From: Ctena decussata
Lineage: Eukaryota > Mollusca > Bivalvia > Lucinida > Lucinidae
DNA: 64,000 nucleotides
NCBI GenBank assembly: GCA_963989385.1
Contig: OZ022502.1
Coordinates: forward strand, 15,363,001-15,427,000
Direction of reading: 5' to 3'
The position numbers were made by a program, and so were the translations under genes. Within the stretch, counting starts at the first letter, position 1. Every line of letters starts with the position of its first letter. This document shows, in pieces, positions 1 to 14,500 of this stretch. The notes under the pieces are model-generated. The model searched no databases. It saw only the letters and a list, made by a program, of their open reading frames with translations, and was not told where the DNA came from.

Positions 1-319
1 CACGTTACATGACACAACCTACCACGTTTCAGGATCAGACGGACCACAATAGAAGACAAACCAGCCCATCAATTGATGCCAATTAAAAGATGAAAGAGAA
101 TATAAATTCCAAAAACAGTGTGAAATATTCACATTTACTTGTCTACTGTCCATGATCTCAACTATATATTTGTTTGTCGCAACTATCTATCCACAACTCA
201 GTGACTTTAATGAAAATAGTTTCCAAGTTCATGCATCTTGATAATTATTAAGATAATGAGTTGTGTTCAAACAGTAGAAGATAGAACAAAAATATGGATT
301 TATTTTAGATTTAATAAAT

Positions 320-1315
320 CGGTGTTCTCCCCAGAAATTTTAGAAGGCATGTCATTTTTAACACGAAAATCAGATTTTGATCGATTTTTAGAATCCTAAA
401 TGGAGCAATGCTTTGTCAAAATAAGCTTAAATTTACAAATATAAATAAGGACCTCTGACAGTATCAATGCATATTTGCCCATTTTTCGACAAATTACTGC
501 GCCTTCCTCGGGCAGCAAAAGTTGAAATATTTGACATTAATATGTAGCCCTGTGTACTATAAAGACATTTAAACAGTGATTTTGAAAAATTATCATGCCT
601 CTAGACTAACATAGACCAATTTTATCAAGAGGGTATGTGAATTTTTCAGTCTCTGAAAATAAGTCCATTTATTTGGTTTTCTAAGATATCGAAATCTTAA
701 TTGATAACTATGCTAAAACTGACATACACACTACTGTTACTGATATTATGCAGTATTTTTCCAGTACTAGGGACTTTGGCCTTTTTTTAGATATAAAGGG
801 TGTAAGTACCCCACCCACTTTTTCAGTTTTGCAGCTGTAGACTATCTTTTGCCCCCCGTGCCTCAGCAAACCACTCACATATAATGTGTATTATGAAAGT
901 ACACACATACATGCAAAGTGGCTAGCTGAGGCACGGGGGGGGAGTATCTTGAAAAAACTTTTCCTGTTTCCATTACGTTTAATTACAAAATTTGGCTTTT
1001 TCCACCAAAAATGGAAGTCTATGTGCAAAATGATCAGAAATTAAATTCATGGCCAGTTAGGGGAAGTTGAGAGCAACAAATTTCAAGAGAAATTCTTGGG
1101 TATATCAAAAATTTAATTTTGACTATTTTTATAGGCAAATTAACATTACAACCGTCAGAGGTCCTTTATTGATGATCCTTAATGCTTTAATACACATTTA
1201 CTGGCTAAGAAATGAAAATTATAGAATCATTGGAAATTAAGGCATGTTGCGAAGAAAATTTGAAGAGGAAGGCATGTTGAAAGCGACATGCCTTAATGGT
1301 CCGGGGAAAACACTG
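320..1315. mobile_element. CGGTGTTCTCCCC element, long copy
   Basis: Shares termini (GGTGTTCTCCCCAGAAATTT; CCGGGGAAAACACTG) and subterminal AGAAGGCATGTC/GACATGCCTTAATGGTCC with 18765-19054 but is about 1 kb. TAAAT borders both sides. It contains an inner hairpin, GCCCCCCGTGCCTCAG (851-866) with CTGAGGCACGGGGGG (927-941). No transposase frame. Confidence 0.68.
851..941. repeat. GC-rich hairpin inside the 320-1315 element
   Basis: Arms CCCCCCGTGCCTCAG and CTGAGGCACGGGGGG separated by about 60 bp of AT-rich sequence. Much more GC-rich than its surroundings. Confidence 0.8.
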
Positions 1316-1460
1316 TAAATTGATAAAGGGGTAATTTGTTTTATATCTTTGTTAGTGTTGCAACTAAAATGAAACATGCTTTCCCAAGATTAAGGGAAGA
1401 TCTTTAATGTAATTTTAATTCAAGTGTGTTCATATATGATATGGTCAGGTATACCTAAAA

Positions 1461-1575
1461 ACATGGTCCGTTTTGTCCTTAAACGTGGTCCGTTTTGTCT
1501 TAAACATGGTCCGTTTTGTCCTAAGTGTGGTTCATTTTGTTCATGGTCCGTTTTGTCCGTGGTCTGTTATGTCCC
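1461..1575 (+). repeat. Minisatellite, about 22-24-bp unit
   Basis: Five to six imperfect copies of CATGGTCCGTTTTGTCCTTA in a row. No open frame of interest. In the presumed first intron or upstream region of RPL13A. Confidence 0.85.
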
Positions 1576-2471
1576 TTATTCAAATGGGCGCCCTAGGTAG
1601 CAGAACTGCGCACTAGGAGGCTGTAAGGGCGATAAAAACTTCGCCTGAAAGTGCAGGAATATTTTTTGAAAGCTGCAACTTGTCAAACAAACAGTTTGTT
1701 GGATGTTTTGTCCTATCACAAATACACCATAGAACACTATTCCTCAAATAACTGAGGTAATATACATGTTCCCAAAATGAATGCTGATCTCAACATAAAC
1801 AGTATTCAATATACACCAACATGCAGAAATTCCCTTTTGCATGAGTACTTCATGAAACTTAGGAAAATGTATACACCAATTTGTCCTTTACAAATACATG
1901 TAGCAAAATTTGTGGAACGACAAATAATTTGTCTATCCACAAATTATTTGCTGTTTTGTAAATTTCCTAGACCTGATAAATTATTTTTCATACATGAATC
2001 TTGCTATTTGTGAAATGGTGGTTTCAGTTTCCCAGTCCTGATAAAGGGTGTTTTTGACAAAGGAAATTGGTAAAAAATCATTAAAAAAATGTATGCAGTC
2101 CCAAATTGATTCATCAGGAATACTCTCATTGAGGATTATGCAGATAAAAAAAAAGTGGAAGTGTCTCTAACTGAATGTTAAGAAACGAAAGAAGCTATCA
2201 GATTCTGGAATAAAGTACATGTACTCTGCATGATGTCAGATGGGGACAAAAGAAATGTGCCACTGATAATAGTGCATGACAGAACTGGTCACAAAGATCA
2301 AAGTTTCAGTCAGCTTTTGTTGAAGTCTTAGACCACCACTCATCAGTCATTACATATGGCATGCAGATAACTTTACTTGCTGACCAAAGTTGGTTCAGTC
2401 ACCTAACTTCTGTAAAAAGGTCAACAATGTAACTGGTTATAATTTGTTGCTTTTTATTTTGTCCATTTCAG
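1576..2471 (+). other. Region before RPL13A exon 2, nothing recognised
   Basis: AT-rich, with a polypyrimidine tract and TTTCAG at its end. A short first coding exon of RPL13A may hide here, but no ATG plus donor of phase 0 with a uL13-like N terminus is convincing. Bases 1-319 are equally featureless. Confidence 0.5.
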
Positions 2472-2544
2472 CCCATCCTGATAGATGCCCGAGGGCATCT
2501 TTTGGGACGACTTGCAGCTGTGGTTGCTAAGACTATTTTACAAG
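2472..2544 (+). CDS. RPL13A: RPL13A exon (second coding exon)
   Basis: The exon follows TTTCAG and ends before GTATTT. It encodes 24 codons ([11 protein letters not shown] then [13 protein letters not shown]) plus one base of a split glycine codon. The entry phase is 0, so the missing upstream coding exon must be a multiple of three. No in-frame ATG is close upstream, so this is not the first exon. Confidence 0.95.
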
Positions 2545-5500
2545 GTATTTAATTCTTACAATTCATACATGTAGTCAGAGTCCTAGATAAGAGGGAGTAT
2601 TTGGTGATAATTAGGGATAATTTTTGTTAATTCTGGATGAAAACATATGTTGTGACCCCTCATCTGAACCGTCTCGACGAGACGGTTCAGATGAGGGGTC
2701 ACAATATATGGTTTCAATGAGAAATAAAGAAAATTATCCCTCAATTATCATCAAATACCCCTCTTATCTAGAGCTCTGGTAGTGTGATATGAAAGAGCAC
2801 AACTACTGTGTCTTGTATACCCATCAATAATACACCCTTAGAACGATTTTATAGCCATCTAACCAGAAAACTGGGTCAACATGCTTGTATTTTCTGGATC
2901 AGTATAACTATCCCTTAAAACAAGGCTACAACCAGAGCTCCGAATAAGAATGGGTAACAGGGATAATTTAGGGATAATTTTGCATATTTCTCCTTAAAAA
3001 CATATGTTGTGACCCCTCAGTAGAACTGTCTCGCAGACAGTTCTAATGAGGGGTCACAACATATGTTTTCATTGAGACATAAGAAGAGTTATCTTCGAAT
3101 TATCCTCATTACGCAGGGCTCAGCCTAGAGGACGATTTGGGAGATATAGTCGCTCTAAGCTGGCTGACTTTTCCCTGTTTTGAGCTGAGGGAGAAGCGAA
3201 AATGTATAGAACATAAACCAAATTTGGGCCATAATTTCTCAAAGTCCTGAAAACATCGCAAAACTTCTCTCTGTCTGAAAGCTCTAGGCTGACACCTGAT
3301 TACCCCCTCTTATCTGGAGCTCTGTACAACTGAGTTTCAGCTTCAGATGTGTCAGTTTTTAAAGAGCATCATGGAGCAAGAACTAGAGAAATGAGACTGG
3401 TGATGTAATGTTGCCAACAGAGCTCCAGATAAGGTGTGGTTTTGAGGACAATTTTGATATAATTTTTCTTATTTCCCAAATAAAACATACATTGTGACAC
3501 CTCATTAGAACCGTCTGGTTGAGACGGTTCTAATGAGGGGTCACAAAGTATGTTTTCTATGAGAAATAACGCTAAAATTATCTCGGAATTATCCTCCGAA
3601 ACCCACTTTAACTCAAGCGCTGGACAACCCAGACTTCCAGGGATCATGCTAAGGACAAAGCACAACTGGTTGGAAGAACCAGGGTTTGCATGGGTCCTCT
3701 CAGTGTTTCTGCTGGTTTTAATTATCACATTTTTGTGACAAACATAAAAAATATGGTAAGAAATGTATCTAAACTCAAGTGAAAAGGCACATAATAATTA
3801 CTACAGTAACTTTGTCCTACCCTTGGTATCACATCTTGTGGCTGTGCTTAGGTTTGAGGTCTCTGGGTCAAAGTGTCTTGTGTGATTCTATGATCTGAGC
3901 ACATCCACTTGATGTGATATAAAAGGTCGGATCCAATTACTAATATCAGTTTGAGGCAGACTCCAGATATGGATAATTCAGAATCTGTGTAACTGCGGCC
4001 AAGCATTTCAGACCTAATGTCATTGTTACTTAACAGGACATTACATTCTCAAACATTTTACATAAAAAAAACTGCGGTTTTATTACAGAAAAAATTAGAG
4101 AGGCATCCAGCAAAGATTCAGTTCGGCCTTAGCATCTGCCCAGTCTCAGCAGAGTCTTTGCTGTCAGCACAGAAGTAGCTTAGACCCTTAGCTACCCTTA
4201 AAACACACAGCTAAGACTGATCGGTCTGGGCAGATGGCCAGGCTGATCTGACTCTTCGTTGGGCTTACATGCCACTTTTTTGCTTTGTCATGTCCCAGCT
4301 GAATACTTCGGATTCACCTTGTTACATTTTAGGACAGAGAGTGGTAATTGTGAGGTGTGAAGGCATAAATATTTCGGGAAACTTCTACAGGAACAAATGT
4401 AAGTACACTTAAAGGTCTGAGAAGGTAACGAAGTAAATTTTGTCTGCTAGTCTTGAGGAATATAATTTTGTGAATTTTTTTTTCATCATTACTAGCTCCC
4501 TTGTACAAAAAAAGGAGCTATTGCCTTGTCTTCGGGCTTCCCACTAATGTTGAAGTACCTTTTATTAATTTAAAGGTAGGGGTATTCTTGGCTCTTTTTG
4601 TGAGAAAACTAGCATTAATAGGTCAAATCAAATTGGACTCTTTGTCAGTGGCTCTCGTATACTCAGTGCCTGATACTTTTGTAGTGCCTCTCACAAAAAC
4701 TGTTCATGATATGTAGCATTTAAACGGGTCAGCATGATGAAGCATTTAGGAGCCTCCATAGGATAGGCATTGGCTAGTTGCTCCAGCAGCGGAATTCTTC
4801 ACCCAATCAGCTGGGCTCCATTGCTTAAAATTCATCAAGTGAATTTTGCTATCTTGTTAACTTTATGGTAGTGTAGAAAAGACTGAATGTAGTAGAAAAG
4901 ATTTGTGTTAGTTGAATTTCATTTCTGTGGTAATAAGGTATATTTATGATTCAGGGGGCGCATTTATAAAATGACTTAAGTGTTTGCTGTGCTGTTGCTA
5001 AGGCTGAATTTCTACATAGAAGATTCCCTACAATTATGAAATTTGCTCTGGAGGAACAGTCTGAAAAAGACTGTTCCTCCAGAGCAAATTTCATAGTTGC
5101 ATGGAATCTCCTTCAAAGAAATTAAGCCTTAGGAACAGCATAGCAACCACTTAAGTGGTTTCATTAATACAACACCAGAGCTCCAGATAAGAGGATTAAG
5201 GATAGTTCAGAGATAATTTTTTTTTCTCAATAAAAACATAAGTTGTGATTCCTCATAAGAACTGTCTTGGTGAGACAGTTCTAATGAGGGGTCACAACAT
5301 ACATGTATATGATGTTTCAATGGAGAAAATGGCAAATCATTCCTAAATTATTCCTGTTCACCCTTCTTGTCTGAAGCTTTGTTCATGTTGTATTACATTT
5401 CCAAGAAATTATAGTATATTTCCAATGAATATGTAATTTTCATGTTCTCATGTTCATTATATTACATGTACATTTCCAAGAAATTATAGTATTAGTGATT

Positions 5501-8500
5501 CCCCTACAGAGGTTTAGAAGGGTGCTGCACCCTTCTGCCTTTTGACCTTACCCTTCTGCCCTTTGGCCTTACCCTTCTGCCCTCCCTTTGTGGATGGTAA
5601 ATTCATTCAGAATAATGTCATATTTTGCAATATGCAGCTTTCTGTGTGTAAAAGAGGCTTTTATTCTGCAAATATTTGTAAAAAAAATAGCTTCAGAAAA
5701 GTGCCCTATAGGGAATGTGTCACACACTAAAAGTGCCCTTTTTCTGGCCAGCACCCTGCCCTTTTTTAGCTCACCTGAGCCAGCGGCTCCGGGGGAGCTT
5801 ATAGGATGGTAAGGCTCCGGCGTCCGTCGTACGTCCGTCCGTCGTCCGTCCGTCCACAATTTCAAACGACTTCTCCTCTGAAACCGCAGGGCCAATTGTA
5901 ACCAAATTTCATATAGAGCCTCCTGGGACCTTAGGAACGAAAAGTTGTTCAAACGGTCCTGGTCACATGACCAACATGGCCGCCACGCCCATATATGGTA
6001 AAAACTTTTAAAAATCTTCTCCTCCAGAACCAATAGGCCGATGGCCTTGAAACTTGGTATGTAGCATCGGGTACGCGAGTACTACCAAGATTGTTCAAAT
6101 TATGACCTTGGGTTGACCTTGACCTCGTTTACGGCAAGGTCAAATTTGCTTCCTTGTGCTTTTATATGGCAAAATGCTAGAACATAAGATCTCTTGGAAA
6201 CTGTTGCAGATTTTGGGCTAAAAACCAGTATCTGCAGTCATCTTAATGAGTACGTGAAGATTTATGACTTTAAGAGGTCAAGGTCATTCTTTGACCTTTG
6301 ACCCAGAAATCTCATATTTTGACAATTTCGAACAATCTCCTCAACAGCCACTGAGCCAATTGAAACCAAATTTCATATAGAGCCTCCAGGGGTTGAGGGA
6401 ACAAAAATTTATTCATACTGTCCAGGTCACATGACCAACATGGCGGCCACGCCCATATATGGTCAAATCCTTTAAAAATCTTCTTCTCCAGAACCAATTG
6501 AACGATGGCCTTGAAACTTGGTATGTAGCATTGGGTACTCAAGTACTACCAAGATTGTTCAAATCATGACCTTAGGTTGACCTTGACCATTTTAGTGCAA
6601 GGTCAAATATGGGAAAATGCTAGAACATATGATTTCATGGAAAGTTTTGAAGAGTAAGGCCTAAATTGGTAAATGCAGTTGAGTACATGAAGATTTATGA
6701 GTGTAAGAGGTCAAGGTCATTCTTTGACCTTTGACTCAGAACTCTCATATCTTGACATTTTCAAACAATCTTCTCCAAAGCCACTGGGCCAGTTGTAACC
6801 AAATTTCATATAGAGCCTCCAGGGGTTGAGGGAATGAAATTTTGTTCAAAAGGTTCAGGTCACATGACCAACATGGCCGCCATGCCCATATATAATAAAA
6901 ACTTTTAAAAAATCTTCTTCTCCAGAACCAGTCGACAGATGGCCTTGAAACTTGTTATGAAGCATTGGGTATTCCAGTTCTATCAAGAGTGTTCAAAATG
7001 ATAACCTTGGGTTGACCTTGACTATTTTACGGGAAGGTCAAATAAGGGAAAATGCTAGAACATAAGATTTCATGGAAAGTTTTGAAGATTGAGGCCTAAA
7101 AATTGGAAAATGCAGTCATCTTAATGAGTACATCAAGATTCATTAGTACAAGAGGTCAAGGTCATTCTTTGACCTTTGACCCTGAATTCTCATAGTTTGA
7201 CAATTTCAAACTTGTTTTTAAAAGCCAATTGTAACCAGATATCATATAGAGCCTTCAGGGGTTTAGGAAACGAAAATTTCTTCAAATGGTCTGGGTCACA
7301 TGACCAACATGGCCGCCATGACCATATATGATAAAAACCTTTAAAAATCTTCTTCTCCAGAACCAGTTGACCGATGGCCTTGAAACTTGGTATGTAGCAT
7401 TGGGTACTCCAGTATTATCAAGATTGTTCAAATTATGACATTTGCTTGACCTTTTCTTTTTTATGGCAAGGTCAAATATGGCAAAATGCTACAACATAAG
7501 CTTTCATGGGAATTTTTGAAGATTTTGGCCTAAAAATTGGTATATACAGTCATCTTAATGAGGTCATGAAGAATTATGAGTACAAGAGGTCAAGGTCATT
7601 CTTTGACCTTTGACCCAGATCTCTCATATTTTGACATTTTCAAACATTTCCTCAAAAGCCAAAGGGCCAATTGTAGTCACATTTCATAAAGAGCCTCCAG
7701 GGGTTGAGGGAACAAAAATGTGTTCAAATGGTCCAGGTCACATGACCAACATGGCCGACATACCCATTTATGGTATAAACATTTAATATTTTTCTTCTCC
7801 AGAACCAATGTGCCTATGGCCTTGAAACTTGGTAAGTAGCATGGAGTACTAGAGTACTTCCAAGACTGTTCAAATGATGACCTTGGGTTCACCTTGACCT
7901 TTTTTGCAGCATGGTCAAATATGGGAAAATGCTAGAACATAAGATTTCATGGAAAGTTTTGAATATTTTGGTCTAAAAAATGGTATATATAGTTGTCTTA
8001 ATATTAGCACATGAAGGTTTATGAGTACAAGAGGTCATGGTCAGTCTTTGACTTTTGACCCTAGACTCATATTTTGACAATTTCAGACATAAGAAAAAGT
8101 CACTTTGCCAATTGCTCAGGTGAGCGGATCAGGGCCTCATGGCCCTCTTGTTCAGGCTAGGGGAAACACTAAGTATATTTCTAAATAATGTAATTTTGTT
8201 GTTCTGTTTGTTTTTTCAGTGAAGTACCTGAAGTATCTAACATACAGATGTAATGTGAAGCCATCTAAGGGACCCTTCCATTTCAGGGCTCCAAGTAGAA
8301 TTTTCTTCAAGGCTGTCAGAGGTAAATCTTTGCATTCTGTTTTAGTGGTGGGTTCATTTACAGCTGTTCATGTGACACTTTGTGGTGAAAGTATCATGTA
8401 ATGATCCTAAATGAAGTTTTTTCCAGGTCACATAAAAAGTCGGTGGGGGCAGGGGGGGGGGGGGGGGGGGGGTTATGATTTGTCATGAAAATTTAGCACA

Positions 8501-11500
8501 ATCAGTCACATAGCTGGCTGATGATGTGACTGCTTGATATTCAGGATAATTTCAACGTATTTCATGAGTCATTCTCAAAATATTGTATTAATCCTAATAA
8601 ACGTCCCTGCTCTTATTAATTCAATGCCTTCTGCCTCTTTTCCAAAAATAATGCTATATTGACTTGCCAGCCTTAGTTTTCCATCAAGGCTTACAAAGGA
8701 GAACAACAGGAATGTCTGGTTGGTTCACTGGAGGACATAGCTCTTCCAAATTGGGTCCACTCGTGTAGGAGCAAATTCTTTCCTTTAAGAGTTGACCCCT
8801 GTTAAGAGGGAGGCAAAAAAGGGGAAAAAGATAGTATTGTTTCATCTGAAAGCATATCCATTCACCTTAATGCTATTAATTAGAAGTACTTTTGACAGTG
8901 GTTGATTATCTGATCTTAAGGCTCTAAATATCACCCCCCATTTGTAAAATGAAACATCCCTGTGGCATTAGATAGGATTAATTAATAAGGTAAAATTGCT
9001 AATGATAGTTTCTAGAGATTTTACCTACAGTGTGAATTCAACAACCTGGGTGTTAGCAATGATTTTCAAATTATAACTGATATGTTTTACTATTTAAATG
9101 TGTTCTGTCTTTAAAGAATTTGGACCATATACCAACCTTAAAAGTCTTTTTGTTTCCCCTTACTGGACCCTGTCAAAAAGAAAAGGGTCTGTTGGTGAAA
9201 TTTCTTTTTATCTCAAAGATTAGGATAATGTATTGCAAAAAAAAAAAAGAGGGCCATGAGGCCCTGAATCGCTCACCTGAACAATTGGCAAGGTGGCTTT
9301 TACTTATCATGTCTGAAATTGTCAAAACATGAGTTTTGGGTCAAAAGTCAAAGAATGACCATGACCACTTGTACTCATAAATCTTCATGTACTCATTAAA
9401 ACAACCATATATACCATTTTTAGGCCAAAATCTTCAAAACTTTCCATGAAATCTTATGTTCTAGCATTTTCCCATATTTGACCATGCCGCAAAAAAGGTC
9501 AAGGTAAACTCAAGGTCACCATTTGAACAGTCTTGGTGGTACTCTAGTACTCCATGCTATTTACCAAGTTTCAAGGCCATAGGTATATTGGTTCTGGAGA
9601 AGAAAAATATTAAAGATTTATACCATAAGTGGTAATGGCGGCCAAGTTGGTCATGTGACCTGGACCGTTTGAACAAATTTTCATTCAATCAACCCCTGGA
9701 GGCTCTATATGAAATGTGTTCACAATTGGCCCTTTGGCTTTTGAGGAAATGGTTGAAAATGTCAAAATATGAGCGATCTGGATCAAAGGTAAAAAAATGA
9801 CCTTGACCTCTTGTACTCATAATTCTTCATGAACTCATTAAGACAACTGTATATACCAATTTTTTAGGCCAAAATCTTCAAAACTTTCCATGAAATCTTA
9901 TGTTCTACCATTTTCCCATATTTGACCTTGCTGTAAAAGGTCAAGGTCAACACAAGGTCATAATTTGAACAATCTTGATAGTACTCAAGTACCCAATGCT
10001 ACATACAAAGTCTCAAGGCCATCGGTCAATTGGTTCTGGAGAAGAAGATTTTTAAAGGTATTTACCATATATGGGCGTGGCGGCCATGTTGGTCATGTGT
10101 CCAGGACCGTTAGAAAATATTTTCATTCCCTCAACCTCTCGAGGCTCCATATAAAATTTGGTTTTGATTGGCCCAGTGGTTTTAGAGCAGATTGTTTGAA
10201 ATTGTCAAAATTTGAGATTTCTGGGTCAAAGGTCAAAGAATGACCTTGACCTCTTCTACTCACAAATCTTCATGCACTCATTAAGATGATTGTGTATACC
10301 AAGTTTTAGACCAAAATCTTCAAAACTTACCATGAAATCTCATGTTCTAGCATTTTCGGATATTTGACCTTGCCGTAAAAAAGGTCAAGGTCAACCCAGG
10401 GTCAAAATTTGAACAACCTTGATAGTACTTGAGTACCCAATGCTACATACCAAGTTTCAAGGCCATCAGTCTACTGGTTCTGGAGAAGAAGATTTTTAAA
10501 GGTTTTTACCATATATGGGCGTGGTGGCCATGTTGGTCATGTGACCTGGACCGTATGAACAAATTTTCATTCCCTCAACCCCTGGAGGATCTATATGAAA
10601 TTTGGTTACAATTGGCCAAGTTGTTTTTGAGGAGATTGTTCGATATTGTCAAAATATGAGAGTTCTGGGTCAAAGGTCAAAGAATGACCTTGACCTCTTG
10701 TACTCATAAATATTCATGTAGTCATTAAGATGACTGTATGTACCAATTTTTAGGGCAAAATCTTCAACAGTTTCGAAGATATCTTATGTTGCAGCATTTT
10801 GCCATATAAAAGCATAAGGAAGCAAATTTGACCTTACCGTAAAAAAGGTCAAGGTCAACCCAAGGTCATAATTTGAACAATCTTGGTAGTACTCGTGTAC
10901 CCAATGCTACATACCAAGTTTCAAGGCCATCGACCCATTGGTTCTGGAGAAGAAGATTTTTTCAGTTTTTTACCATATATGGGCATGGCGGCCATGTTGG
11001 TCATGTGACCAGGACCGTTTGAACAACTTTTCGTTCCTAAGGTCCCAGGAGGCTCTATATGAAATTTGGTTACAATTGGCCCTGCGGTTTCAGAGGAGAA
11101 GTCGTTTGAAAGTGTGGACGGACGACGGACGGACGGACGGACGGACGGACGGACGACGACGGACGACGGAGCCTTACCATCCTATAAGCTCCCCCGGAGC
11201 CGTTGGCTCAGGTGAGCTAAAAAGAAGAAAAAATTATCATAACAACCTGAATCTTCAAAACAGGTTCATTATGAAGAATTTGGCCATAGAATTTGGCACT
11301 GGAAAATAACAAAAAAAATTACAATAAGTCTTCTAATAGGAAGATATAATTTTGGTGAAGAAGAAAAAAATGCAATTCCCAAATCATGGATAAAAAGTTT
11401 TGAGTAGGGCCATTTTTAAGGTCCATTGTGTAAGGGGAAACTTTAAATATTTTACTTTTGGAGTTATGAACTTAAGTTATCTAGTGATATTGAAAAGAAG

Positions 11501-14500
11501 CATAAAGACACTTTGGACTTACTAAATCAGAGATCGCAGCTTTGAATTGCCCAGGTTATTATTCTTCTGTACCTGAACTGAAGTTTTCTGATGATATTGA
11601 ACAGAGTTCAAGCATGAAGACACTTTGGACTTAATAATTCGGAGGTTGCAGGTTTGAGTCTTTGCCCTGGTTCTTCTCTAGCTTTGATATGTTTTTGTTT
11701 ACAGGAATGGTTCCCCACAAAACAACACGAGGGAAAGAGGCTCTGATGAGATTGAAGGTGTTTGAGGGTATCCCTCCCCCATATGACAAACAGAAGAGAA
11801 TGGTCATCTCATCAGCCTTGAAAGTGCTCAGGCTTAACCCTTGCAGAAAGGTAAACTGCTATCTAATACCAGGACTGGCAAAATGCCAGCCAATTTTATC
11901 TGTGACAGGGCCAGTGGTCAGTGCCGGATACTAATTGTTTTTCAAGGATAAATTTACAAAAGTTTCAGTCTTCCTGCTTAAAAGGTAAAGGTTTCCCATA
12001 GCCTTCTGGCCATAGGGGTTGTGGCTTCATACTAATTGTTGGTCAGTGTGACCTATATTTCATGGTCCAGTGATTTAGTCTATCACTATTTTATATGCTT
12101 GCATCAGTTTGGGCTGACACTACGAGTGACCTCATACTAGTTGAAGGTCACTGTGACACTGACTAATAGTAATAGGCCTACCATACCTTGGGCATAGCAT
12201 ATCAAAGACAGAGCCATTCCCTCTCCTTTTACTTCCTTTAACCTTCCTTGATACAAAAAAGGGCACCCATTTGTGCTGGGCTGGCAGAATTTTTCATTTG
12301 CTTGTTGCAGTACAAATGAGGGATGGGAGGGGTGGTGAGGGGTCACAACAAACTGTTTCTAGCAAGAATTAATAAATGTCTTTGTTTTATCATCTGACAG
12401 ATACGGCTCTTCTCTGGAGCACTAAGACATTATGATTTGTAACCAGTTGAGTTTGTGTCATGATTTTATCATTCCCATAACATAGTAAAGTTGTTCTTTA
12501 ATTCCAATGATAGTAAAAATGTGAAATGAGGCGTTTCACATTGGTTTTGGAATGGCACTCGTGAATCTGTGTGTGATTTAGACCGTGTGACTTCCTTCAA
12601 AAAACATCCGGGGAAAAATGAAACAATGACTGCTGGCTAGAAAGGGTGAAAACTGATAATATATATGGTGAGCGATCTTGCAAACATCAGAAATGCAGTT
12701 GTAAATCATTAAAATTGTGAAGACAAACCACAGAGTAAGTTTTTGGTGACTACATGTTGAAATACGGCAATGTCATGGGTTTTCATGACGACAGAATTTT
12801 TTGCCAAAAACCTTTGTACTCAAAGATAATACGCTGCAAACTTCTGGCACAAACTTCGGGGGCAAAAATCGCGTATAATACTTGAAGAAATTTGGTATAC
12901 CAAAGAATATACTTTGACATATTTGCTGCTTTTATTTACATTTCAACTCCTGTTATCTCAATTTACTACTAATATGCCAAAGTAAATTTTCAGGGACAGA
13001 TTGATTGATTGTTTTGGGGGATTAACGGCCCTTTGAAACAGTATTTCAGTCTATATCGGGCAGTCTCCCAGAGAGAGGGAGAAAGAAGAGAAATGATAAA
13101 TGAGAGAAAAAATGTCAAAACAACCCCCACCCGCACCTACTGCAAGCACAGTAGGCTCTTGCCCTACAATGTTCCAAATCAGTTGGACGCCCGGGCAGTG
13201 AAATTACACACAGCACCATCGCACCACCTGACCACCCCCTTTCAGGGACAGAAAATTTATTTTGAGATATCAGTAGTTTCAGGTGATTTTCTACTTAAAG
13301 ATATCTATAGAGTTAACTGAAATTAGATTAATTCTTCACACTTGGACCTCTGTTTGCAGTACTGTGACCTGAACAGACTGGCCCATGAAGTGGGATGGAA
13401 ATACCAGAATGTCATCTCAACACTGGAGGCCAAGAGAAAAGTCAAGTCAAACAAATACTATGAAAAGAAAAAGGAAATGGAAGTAAGTACAGTACTGAAA
13501 TGAGCTGTGACACTACAAAACCAACAGGGTGGCATGTGGGTCCAGCAAAGACTCAAATCAGCCTGGGCTGTCGCCCAGCCTGATCAGATGTCTTTGCTGT
13601 CTGCATGGAGATAGCTTAGACCCTTAACTAGCTTGTAAGCACACAGCAAAGGCTATGATCAGACTGGGTGGCTGTCCAGGCTGATCTAAATCTTCGCTGG
13701 GCTCACATGCCACTTTGTTTGTATTGTTGTGTCGTGGCTCAGTTGAACTATTCTGCAGTTGAAGGATTTTTCAGACTGGGGGTGGGGGTTATTTGTGCCT
13801 TGCTAAACATGTTTCAACTAAAGGTTTTCATAGTGGAATAGAGCAACACATATTCAGAAAATGAAGGTAAAACTGTTATCTGGTTGATACAAAGGAATTC
13901 ATATACTTTAATATTTGATCAGGTCGTCTTTCGATGATGATAAAACTTTCACCAAGTGTTTTGATGGTTTCATATGAAATCAAAACATGCACTACCAACT
14001 GAGAAAGACAACAGTTTAATCTGAAAACCTGATACACTTTTGGAATAAAAAATGATGGTTGCTTGAAGTGGTAGGAATGGTTCATTTTTGGCTCATTCAT
14101 CCAACCCTAACATGTATTGGAATCTTCCAGTATGTTTTTGTTGAAGTCTTTGGCAGGTTAAGTATAGCCCAGAGCCCTAGAGAAGGGGGAGTATTTGGTG
14201 ATAATTAGGGATAATTTTTGTTAATTCTGGATAAAAACTTATGTTGTGACCCCTCATCTGAACCGTCTCGTCTTAACATATGGATTCAATGAGAAATAAA
14301 GAAAATTATCCCTCAATTATCATCAACTACCCCTCTTATCTAGAGTTCTGAATTAAGCCAGAGCTGTAATCTTGAAAACACAGAAAAAATCACGCTTTGA
14401 AAGTCCTGAAAGTGGAAAATTATGAAAATCCTGGAATTAGCTAAAACGAAGGCTTTTGGGCTGCTAACATACTGAAACTTTTCCTTGCTCACTATCCTCA

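Noticed and set aside
1580..1640. ATGGGCGCCCTAG followed by GTAG as RPL13A exon 1
   Set aside because: The phase is wrong (13 bases) and the encoded MGAL does not resemble a uL13 start.
8994..9060. Possible C/D snoRNA in RPL13A intron 4: TTGCTAA stem with TTAGCAA, ATGATAG as box C
   Set aside because: The box D position reads CTGG rather than CTGA and box C is off consensus. It may be a decayed guide, but I cannot support a call.
5569..11309. Open frames of 60-154 codons with recurring text such as [12 protein letters not shown]
   Set aside because: They recur in every unit and copy of the family-8 element, on both strands, without codon conservation. They are shadows of tandem repeats.
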